A stretch of DNA of 27,805 bases, taken from positions 1 through 27,805 of the IMG/VR virus record IMGVR_UViG_3300025431_000013; one strand, written 5' to 3'. The notes under the pieces are model-generated. The model saw nothing but the letters and a program-made list of their open reading frames with translations. It ran no database searches and had not been told where the DNA came from. This document shows positions 23,244 through 27,805 of this stretch, in pieces. Both the position numbers and the translations under genes were made by a program. How positions within the stretch are numbered: the first letter of the stretch is position 1; each line of letters begins with the position of its first letter. This DNA comes from a virus.

Positions 23244-23455
23244 CCTTTAAGCAATGATTCCTTCTTGTCCCAGTAGTCTCTTTCTGCTAATAGTGATGCT
23301 TGAGGTGCTTTTTCACCATCTTTTACAGATGCTGATGCTTTTTTAGCTGACTCAATCTTTCTTCGTGTGATTCTGTCTAGCTCTTTTCTATCTACCGCTT
23401 CAGTTGTTTCTTCTGCTGGTTGGATAAAAGGAGCTGGTGCGCTTTTCTTGCCCAT
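23240..23455 (-). CDS. Small SLLG-type protein B (71 aa)
   Basis: 71 aa, charged, mostly helical. It starts MGKKSAPAPFIQPAEE, like the 79-aa protein, and ends ASLLAERDYWDKKESLLKG, a degenerate form of the SLLG tail of its two neighbours. The middle is Lys/Arg/Ala-rich (RITRRKIESAKKASASVKDG). No membrane span or catalytic motif. It lies between the 77-aa relative (one base gap) and the GNAT gene (four-base overlap). Likely the same general type as proteins A and C; function unknown. Confidence 0.65.
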   Translation of the reverse strand: MGKKSAPAPFIQPAEETTEAVDRKELDRITRRKIESAKKASASVKDGEKAPQASLLAERDYWDKKESLLKG

Positions 23456-23456
23456 A

Positions 23457-23690
23457 TTAACTACCTAATAGTGATTTCTTTTCAATATCTGGACTACCCA
23501 AAGTACCGCCTGCAGTAAGTACCGTACCGTATCTACCTTTTTTCTTTAAGTTCTTGAATCCAGGATCAATTTCCTTAGCTACCTTTGGCGCTGCTTCCAC
23601 TTCTGGTGCTAACGCTACCTGTTCAACTTGTTTTGGCAAGTCTGGCTTACCAAATATTAGTCCTGTTGCCGCTCTTACTACTCCACCCAT
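23457..23690 (-). CDS. Small SLLG-type protein C (77 aa)
   Basis: 77 aa. It starts MGGVVRAATGLIFGKPDLP, a short amphipathic stretch, has a Pro/Ala/Glu-rich linker (VALAPEVEAAPKVAKE) and ends LKKKGRYGTVLTAGGTLGSPDIEKKSLLGS. The GRY-x-x-x-LT-x-GG ... KSLLGS ending parallels protein A. It is the first gene after terminase large subunit (11 bases away), with a strong AAGGAG ribosome site. Proteins with this head and tail pattern are common next to portal genes in marine podoviruses as I recall; no biochemical role is known. Confidence 0.7.
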   Translation of the reverse strand: MGGVVRAATGLIFGKPDLPKQVEQVALAPEVEAAPKVAKEIDPGFKNLKKKGRYGTVLTAGGTLGSPDIEKKSLLGS

Positions 23691-23701
23691 ATTATTACTC
23701 C

Positions 23702-25132
23702 TTAAAAAATACTAAATTCACTATCAGCTTGATACTGTCTTTGAGATACTTCATGAATCCTCGCAAGACGAAGAGACATAACCGCATATCTCATTGATGA
23801 AATCAAGTCATCTTTAAACGGAACTATTCGACCGTCCTTTCTATGATACATTCTTAACTCCTCGAACAAACCACTTTGTGTTGAAAAAATCTTCAATCTA
23901 CCTGTTTTCATCCTTTCTAACAAGTCCATTATCCCAGATTCTAGTGAAACTCCACCCGAACCTTCCCTTTGACCAGGAGTAGGAGGGTTTGTGAACCAGC
24001 CTCCCCATGATCTACCATTGCCTTTAATCATGTTTACACCTAATTCACGATACTGATCTGCTAATGGAGTGCCTGATCCTTTGTCTGCTTGTCTACCATC
24101 TCTGGGCCATACGACTGGTATCCACTTTGGTCTAGCATTAATTGCTGCTGCATGCACTGCTGGCACTTCTTGAGACTGAGAATGTGAGTCATATATATAA
24201 GCTATGTCTGCATCTCTATCCCATGCAACCCATATTGCTGTTGTCGGGTGATCCCAACCATAGTCCATGCCACAAATCCTGGGAAAGTGAGAAGGAATCT
24301 CAAATGGTTCACACTTAATAGAATCTTCTGGCACTGGAAACACTAAACCTGAGCCAAGAGAAGGAATCCCTTGTTCACGCATCTTTCTTTCATGAGGAGG
24401 CAGTGCTGCTAGAATCTGTTCTTTGACATCATCTGTCATGTGAGGTGCATCATCCCAACCAGCTTGTTGCATATACTGGCCAGGTTTTAAATCATTAATA
24501 AATTGAGCGATGGTTTCCGTCATTCCACTCTCTGGAGTAAATGTCATATAAACCATTCCACCTTTATCCGCTGTACGAGTTACAGACTGCGAGTAGATTT
24601 CTTGTGGTGGCTCTTCATCTAGCCAGATAACATCTAGTGACTCACCCATCCACTTCTCTCTGCCCATCTCATAAGCTTTAAAACCGATCCTCGACCAGCC
24701 TCCAGAAACATGCTTTACCATACAAGAGTTATGTGCATTAGGTACACCAGGCTTCCTAGTAGCATCACCGATAAGTTTAAGAGGTATTGCACCTGTACCA
24801 CGAGAATAAGGATCGTCTGGCTGCCCGAACAATTCTTTCTGGCAAATATCACGAGTAGTTTCATTCGATGCACCACCTGCCCAAGCCCTAATAGGTCTAT
24901 CCCATCTTCTACCTTTCCACCAGTCAGGGTAGAGACCAGTCAAGTGAAATGCTAACTCTGCAGCACCACAAAAAGACTTACCAATACGATTACCAGCCAT
25001 CAATAGTTTCTGTGACGCTATAGCGTTATGATATTTCTCCTGATATTCATACGGCTTGTAATACTTCAGCTTATTATGATCTTTCCTAAATTGCAATTCC
25101 TTAGCAATCTTTAATGCTTCTTCAACGTTCAT
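23702..25132 (-). CDS. Terminase large subunit (packaging ATPase/nuclease)
   Basis: 476 aa. ATPase half: AGNRIGKS at 46-53 (Walker A), VIWLDEE at 168-174 (Walker B with D172 and catalytic E173), YMTFTP at 195-200 (coupling motif). Nuclease half, RNase H-like: CGMDYGWDH at 287-295 with D290, DADIAYIYDSHS at 307-318, and DDLISSMRYAVMSL at 441-454 giving the last acidic residues. It pumps DNA into the procapsid through the portal and cuts concatemers. The ATG overlaps the stop of the 55-aa gene (ATGA), so the start at 25132 is well supported by coupling. The length is normal for podovirus TerL without extra domains. Confidence 0.96.
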   Translation of the reverse strand: MNVEEALKIAKELQFRKDHNKLKYYKPYEYQEKYHNAIASQKLLMAGNRIGKSFCGAAELAFHLTGLYPDWWKGRRWDRPIRAWAGGASNETTRDICQKELFGQPDDPYSRGTGAIPLKLIGDATRKPGVPNAHNSCMVKHVSGGWSRIGFKAYEMGREKWMGESLDVIWLDEEPPQEIYSQSVTRTADKGGMVYMTFTPESGMTETIAQFINDLKPGQYMQQAGWDDAPHMTDDVKEQILAALPPHERKMREQGIPSLGSGLVFPVPEDSIKCEPFEIPSHFPRICGMDYGWDHPTTAIWVAWDRDADIAYIYDSHSQSQEVPAVHAAAINARPKWIPVVWPRDGRQADKGSGTPLADQYRELGVNMIKGNGRSWGGWFTNPPTPGQREGSGGVSLESGIMDLLERMKTGRLKIFSTQSGLFEELRMYHRKDGRIVPFKDDLISSMRYAVMSLRLARIHEVSQRQYQADSEFSIF

Positions 25133-25296
25133 TCTTCTTCCTGTACCAAGAGTTCGGTATGGTATTGAATCTGTTCGGCCAACATTACAATCACATGACT
25201 TTCAATATCATCTACCTTCATGCCAGCCTTAATTTGACTAGCTAACTTATGAATAGCTCTTAACTTAACTTTACAATCTTCAACCTTGTGCTTCAT
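25129..25296 (-). CDS. Hypothetical 55-aa protein between TerS and TerL
   Basis: 55 codons from an ATG at 25296 with a strong AAAAGGAGAG ribosome site. Sequence MKHKVEDCKVKLRAIHKLAS, then IKAGMKVDDIESHVIVMLAEQIQYHTELLVQEEE: entirely helical in appearance, amphipathic, no span. It fills most of the gap between the two terminase genes and overlaps TerL by three bases. Its size, helical nature and place suggest a helper of packaging, possibly a partner of TerS or TerL, or a regulator. I do not recognise the family firmly. Confidence 0.7.
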   Translation of the reverse strand: MKHKVEDCKVKLRAIHKLASQIKAGMKVDDIESHVIVMLAEQIQYHTELLVQEEE

Positions 25297-25359
25297 TACT
25301 CTCCTTTTAATAACATTAATAACAAAGTGTTTCCCTACTGTAGACTCGTCACTTATCCC

Positions 25360-25833
25360 TTATGCAGCAGTATTATTAGATTCTGCTAATATAGCCTCAT
25401 CTTCTACACTTGTAGAACTTTCTGGGGTCACATCGATGACATTGGCGTTTAAAAGACGATCTAACTCTTCCTTCAACTCCTCATCTGACTTCTTATCTAA
25501 CCCCGATATCTCTATCTGATTAATAGCGTTAAACCCTGCTCTATCAAGCAAATCCTTACAAGCCTGCAGTCTAACACTATCATTACTTGCATTCTTGGCT
25601 AAGTCCAAAACCCCTGCAAGCCCTAGTGTAGCGCTATCTGCAATCATTCTAACAGTCTCCTGCTGAATCTTATCAGCAAACTTCCTCTTCAGCTGATAAC
25701 CCTTTTGCTTTGCAGTATCCTCGCTATATCCTGCTCCAGCAGCACACTTAGAAGCGTTGCCTGCCCACTGTGAACCTACGAAAAGCCTTATAAACTCTGC
25801 CTGACGCTCGTTTCTAACTAAATCTGTACTCAT
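25360..25833 (-). CDS. Terminase small subunit
   Basis: 157 aa. Residues about 7-50 form an N-terminal helix-turn-helix type block (NERQAEFIRLFVGSQWAGNASKCAAGAGYSEDTAKQKGYQLKR), followed by helices (IQQETVRMIADSATLGLAGVLDLA) and DSVRLQACKDLLDRAGF, a pattern frequent in phage small terminase subunits. The C-terminus is acidic (DEELKEELDRLL ... EDEAILAESN). It recognises the packaging site and starts TerL action. It is the first gene of the leftward block, next to the non-coding region where a pac or cos site may lie. AGGAGACC precedes the ATG. Confidence 0.9.
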   Translation of the reverse strand: MSTDLVRNERQAEFIRLFVGSQWAGNASKCAAGAGYSEDTAKQKGYQLKRKFADKIQQETVRMIADSATLGLAGVLDLAKNASNDSVRLQACKDLLDRAGFNAINQIEISGLDKKSDEELKEELDRLLNANVIDVTPESSTSVEDEAILAESNNTAA

Positions 25834-25849
25834 CTTGACTGGTCTCCTG

Positions 25850-25863
25850 TTTACTTAGGTAAA
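25850..25863. repeat. Inverted repeat upstream of terS
   Basis: TTTAC-TTAG-GTAAA: perfect 5-bp arms around TTAG, 17 bases upstream of the terS start codon. It includes TTAGGTA (25855-25861), which occurs again at 26309-26315 and inverted at 26282-26288. It could be an operator or an RNA hairpin in the terS leader. Confidence 0.45.
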
Positions 25864-26050
25864 TGATAATGTATTTTCCCTCCGCTGTGTGACTACTACC
25901 TTATGTATATAGCACGGGTAGCTGTTTGGTGGGCGGGGGGTCGTCTGAAAAGCGTTGCAATGCTGATGCCATGGCCTTTTATAGCGTTTTTGCTATGATA
26001 GGCATATTGCAGGGTTGGCACTAGGGACGTGTGAGAGTGTATGTGCAACG

Positions 26051-26086
26051 TTAATTGAAGCATTAATCGAAGCATTAACTATCGAG
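26051..26086. repeat. 12-bp tandem repeat, two and a half copies
   Basis: TTAATTGAAGCA (26051-26062) and TTAATCGAAGCA (26063-26074) match at 11 of 12 bases; TTAACTATCGAG (26075-26086) is a degenerate third unit. The 12-base period, slightly over one helical turn, suits side-by-side protein binding as in iterons or regulator sites. Confidence 0.5.
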
Positions 26087-26268
26087 TTACATTTAGAGCT
26101 ACATTGTTATGACTGAGATAATGCTTGGCTTGTTGCATGATTGTATAGCGTGGCTTGATGGGATAGCTTGAACTAACTAGACTTGTATTACTCTATACAG
26201 CTATATAGATATAAGCACTATACCAGGAGCATTGTATTCCCTTTATTAGTCGTCGACGTCGCACCCTG

Positions 26269-26315
26269 TATTGGTCAACAATACCTAAATGATATTATCA
26301 TTGCTGGCTTAGGTA
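26269..26315. repeat. Stacked inverted repeats (operator-like)
   Basis: Three dyads are packed together: TATTGGTCAACAATA (26269-26283; one mismatched pair), AATGATATTATCATT (26288-26302; perfect 7-bp arms), and TACCTAA/TTAGGTA (26282-26288 and 26309-26315) that encloses the second. The last pair copies the TTAGGTA found upstream of terS. The cluster lies 120-170 bases before the rightward genes. Confidence 0.6.
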
Positions 26316-26373
26316 CAACGCACCAAGTAAGACCGTATATATAAGTAAACAGAATTAGTTAATAAATACATTA

Positions 26374-26400
26374 CTACATATGTAGAAGTATGACTATAAT
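26374..26400 (+). promoter_or_regulatory. Candidate rightward promoter with palindromic operator
   Basis: TATAAT at 26395-26400 would start transcription near 26407, thirty bases before the first rightward gene. The -35 is weak (TTACTA at 26371-26376, 18-base spacer, three of six matches). CTACATATGTAG (26374-26385), a perfect 12-bp palindrome, covers the -35/spacer, a good place for an activator or repressor. Confidence 0.45.
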
Positions 26401-26436
26401 GTAAGAAGCAATTACGCTAACACATGGAGAAAGACA

Positions 26437-26688
26437 ATGAATACATATGAAACGCAAGAGATGACTAGGAGCGAGGCGCACAAGTTTACCGCTTGGCATG
26501 CTGATACTATTGGAACTGAATACGAGCTAAACACGGTTGGAGATGCTGGCGCTTATGTTATGGCGTTTGACATGCTACCTATTGAAATAGGACTATGCAG
26601 GGCATGGGAACAATCGCATATACCAGCACCAACGGAGAATGATATTAAACTAGGACGCATTGACGCGCAAGGCTGGGTTATATGTTAA
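26437..26688 (+). CDS. Hypothetical protein, 83 aa (first rightward gene)
   Basis: 83 aa, soluble, with a helical start (MNTYETQEMTRSEAHKFTAWHADTIG) and a middle that reads ELNTVGDAGAYVMAFDMLPIEIGLCRAWEQ, ending RIDAQGWVIC. No known motif. GGAGAAA eight bases before the ATG supports the start. It leads a rightward run of short genes behind a candidate promoter, so it is probably early or accessory. Its last seven bases overlap the start of the next small membrane gene. Not recognised. Confidence 0.65.
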   Translation: MNTYETQEMTRSEAHKFTAWHADTIGTEYELNTVGDAGAYVMAFDMLPIEIGLCRAWEQSHIPAPTENDIKLGRIDAQGWVIC

Positions 26689-26789
26689 TCAATATTATTG
26701 CACTCTTAGTTGTTGCCTTGGCTTGTTCTGCTTTATACGGGCTTTGGATAATGTATAGCGCATATAGAAAGGGGTATTTTAATGACTAA
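26682..26789 (+). CDS. Single-span membrane peptide, 35 aa
   Basis: 35 codons: MLINIIALLVVALACSALYGLWIMYSAY followed by a short polar tail RKGYFND. Residues 2-27 form one hydrophobic span and the positive tail predicts a cytoplasmic C-terminus. It overlaps the previous gene by seven bases and the next by eight, so it is probably translated by coupling; its own ribosome site (AAGG eleven bases up) is poor. Function unknown; small early phage membrane peptides can act in superinfection exclusion or host membrane takeover, which is only a guess here. Confidence 0.5.
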   Translation: MLINIIALLVVALACSALYGLWIMYSAYRKGYFND

Positions 26790-26883
26790 GTTATTAGATG
26801 TTTTTATGGAACTACTAGCGAGCGCGTTGTTCGTGGCGCTAGTTGGTGGATTGTTGTTGTTATTAATAATAGGAGAATTTTAA
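26782..26883 (+). CDS. Single-span membrane peptide, 33 aa
   Basis: 33 codons: MTKLLDVFMELLASALFVALVGGLLLLLIIGEF. An amphipathic start is followed by one hydrophobic span of about 20 residues that runs almost to the C-terminus. AAAGGGG lies eight bases before the ATG, a strong site. The stop TAA directly touches the ATG of the next gene (TAAATG). With the preceding gene it makes a pair of overlapping membrane peptides. Function unknown. Confidence 0.55.
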   Translation: MTKLLDVFMELLASALFVALVGGLLLLLIIGEF

Positions 26884-27477
26884 ATGTTAAAAGATATTAA
26901 AAAAGACTTGGAGGCGTTGCGAGGCGCTGATGTAAAAATCTTTGGTCAACCAACAACGTTGGCAACCAGGAGCGACGACGATATAACAGTCGATATTCTA
27001 GACTTGGTGGAAGCGTTTGCTGATTATGAAGTTACCTATAGAAAAGCGTGTGATTTGTTGGAAGTTGAAAGTGTTGATGATATTGAAAACTTGGATTATA
27101 CCAGCGCTGATAATAGTTACAATTGGGGAGGCATGGGAAGCAATGATTTTGATTATAAGACTTATGATTTAGAAAACGGCGATGCTTTAGTTTCTATCAA
27201 GTTTCATAGGTTTGGCGACGTTCGAGGCAACTACACTGAAACCGCTTATTTGTTGTTTGATGACATTTATATATTTGATGAGATAGTCGGGGAACAAATG
27301 CATGATTTTTATAGTGTTGTGAATGGCTTAGAGTTTATGTGCACTAGTCACATAGCTGACGAGTATATCCGATGCAGTGCAAAAACTGACTCGGGATATA
27401 TTGACTTGGACGTATTGGGTTCGGATAAATACGACGTGTTAACTGAGCTGGTTAATGAAATGGAGGCTATAAAATGA
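26884..27477 (+). CDS. Strongly acidic protein, 197 aa, unknown
   Basis: 197 aa with about 44 Asp/Glu against about 16 Lys/Arg, so a net charge near -28 and a very low pI. The start is helical (MLKDIKKDLEALRGADVK), then VDILDLVEAFADYEVTYRKACDLLEVESVDDIENL, then a beta-rich part with NWGGMGSNDFDYKTYDLENG, VSIKFHRFGDVRGNYTETAYLLF and a C-terminal helix. No catalytic motif is obvious. AGGAGA precedes the ATG. It lies among small genes behind the control region. Very acidic early proteins of phages are sometimes DNA mimics that block restriction or other DNA-binding host enzymes, but this one is aromatic and mixed alpha/beta, and no family is recognised. Confidence 0.7.
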   Translation: MLKDIKKDLEALRGADVKIFGQPTTLATRSDDDITVDILDLVEAFADYEVTYRKACDLLEVESVDDIENLDYTSADNSYNWGGMGSNDFDYKTYDLENGDALVSIKFHRFGDVRGNYTETAYLLFDDIYIFDEIVGEQMHDFYSVVNGLEFMCTSHIADEYIRCSAKTDSGYIDLDVLGSDKYDVLTELVNEMEAIK

Positions 27478-27674
27478 GTAATAACAAAAAAGCATATAAA
27501 AATGGTTTTGCAATGTTTAAAGGTGATGCATATGCTACTGAGTTTTTTAATGTATCAAGCATAAAAGATTTAAAGCAAAAAGCAAGGGATTGGCTAGATG
27601 TAAATCGTTTACCCAATGGCACTGAATTTTGGATAGATAACAATGGAGCAATAAAATGAGTAATAACAAAAAAG
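27469..27674 (+). repeat. Repeated gene-start module, 24-bp exact direct repeat
   Basis: Positions 27469-27492 and 27651-27674 are identical over 24 bases, 182 bases apart. The match extends with differences upstream through the ribosome site (ATGGAG) and downstream to ATATAAA. Each copy covers the end of one gene, ribosome site, ATG and first six codons of the next. Confidence 0.85.
27474..27659 (+). CDS. Hypothetical protein, 61 aa (tandem copy 1)
   Basis: 61 aa, basic at the start (MSNNKKAYKNGFAMFKGD), then FFNVSSIKDLKQKARDWLDVNRLPNGTEFWIDNNGAIK, alpha/beta, no known domain. Its ATG overlaps the previous stop (ATGA) with GGAGGCTATAAA before it. The 24 bases from just before the ATG recur exactly at the start of the next gene, showing a duplication. 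Not recognised. Confidence 0.65.
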   Translation: MSNNKKAYKNGFAMFKGDAYATEFFNVSSIKDLKQKARDWLDVNRLPNGTEFWIDNNGAIK

Positions 27675-27805
27675 AATATAAATGTATAGACGCTAATCAG
27701 GTTATTTTTAATAATAGTAAACCAACAAAAAAAGACTTTGATAGGTTAAGAAACGCAAAAGGGAAAAAAGAGATGTTAAACGCTTTAGACAAATTCAGAT
27801 TGCCA
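27656..27805 (+). CDS. Hypothetical protein, partial at the right edge (tandem copy 2)
   Basis: 50 codons from ATG at 27656 remain open to the edge. It starts MSNNKKEYKCIDANQVIFNN, nearly the same first eight residues as the 61-aa neighbour, then diverges (KPTKKDFDRLRNAKGKKEMLNALDKF, very basic). The ATG overlaps the previous stop (ATGA), with GGAGCAATAAA before it. Function unknown; C-terminus missing. Confidence 0.6.
   Translation, partial: MSNNKKEYKCIDANQVIFNNSKPTKKDFDRLRNAKGKKEMLNALDKFRLP

Larger units (their letters stand above)
25834..26436. other. Divergent non-coding control region
   Basis: About 600 bases between the leftward late block and the rightward genes. No ORF with a ribosome site was found on either strand. 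It holds, left to right, an inverted repeat just upstream of terS, a G-rich run (25928-25940), an 8-bp palindrome GCCATGGC (25968-25975), ATAGC/GCTAT arms around a T5 loop (25981-25996), a 12-bp tandem repeat, a GC-rich CGTCGACG patch (26251-26258), stacked inverted repeats and a TATAAT. It probably combines promoters, operators and perhaps a packaging site or replication origin. Confidence 0.6.

Noticed and set aside
26109-26171. 20-aa ORF starting ATGACTGAG in the control region
   Set aside because: No ribosome site, very short, and no sign of conservation can be seen; likely chance.
25834-26436. T7-type phage RNA polymerase promoters
   Set aside because: No repeated 20-base promoter-like sequence was found here or before late genes.
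1-27805. tRNA genes, CRISPR arrays, insertion sequences, integrase and att sites
   Set aside because: None seen on either strand; no tRNA-like fold, regular spacer array, transposase or recombinase motif was noticed.

Overview
The window is a stretch of a tailed double-stranded DNA phage genome with a podovirus (short-tailed, T7-type) virion module. It is moderately AT-rich by eye. The gene set (head-tail connector portal, T7 gp11/gp12-like tail tube proteins, gp14/15/16-like ejection proteins, a tailspike with a T7 gp17-type N-terminus, a Bbp19-like small protein, a GNAT enzyme and small C-terminal SLLG proteins) recalls marine podoviruses and the Bordetella BPP-1/HMO-2011-like groups. That placement is inference. 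No RNA polymerase, DNA polymerase, integrase, endolysin, tRNA or CRISPR array is visible here, so lifestyle and host cannot be fixed.

Layout. Positions 1-25833 form one dense leftward (minus strand) late block, and most genes abut or overlap by 1-4 bases. Read in the direction of transcription it holds: terminase small subunit (25833), an unrecognised 55-aa gene, terminase large subunit, a cluster of three short SLLG-type proteins with a GNAT acetyltransferase among them, portal, Bbp19-like protein, scaffold, major capsid protein, a probable capsid accessory protein, gp11-like adaptor, gp12-like nozzle with an inserted six-copy repeat, a cupin in the place of T7 gene 13, gp14-like, gp15-like and a giant 2229-aa gp16-position ejection protein. 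Then come a tailspike with T7-type anchor, an S74 self-cleaving fibre, a second tailspike without an anchor, two small proteins, and a small membrane-protein/lysis-like cluster cut by the left edge.

Positions 25834-26436 are a non-coding divergent control region with G-rich DNA, a 12-bp tandem repeat, stacked inverted repeats and a TATAAT promoter candidate with a perfect 12-bp palindrome just upstream. Positions 26437-27805 hold small rightward genes, probably early or accessory: an 83-aa protein, two overlapping single-span membrane peptides, a strongly acidic 197-aa protein, and two tandem genes whose start regions are near-identical copies.

The leftward genes together build, fill and arm the virion: TerS/TerL package DNA through the portal; scaffold and capsid build the head; gp11/gp12-like proteins build the tail; gp14/15/16-like proteins are probably ejected to extend the tail through the envelope; tailspikes and fibre bind the host surface. 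Perfect TATAAT boxes in three of the few real gaps of the late block (before capsid, before gp11-like, before tailspike) suggest internal host-polymerase promoters. The least explained parts are the giant ejection protein, the repeat insert in the nozzle, the control region and the rightward small genes.
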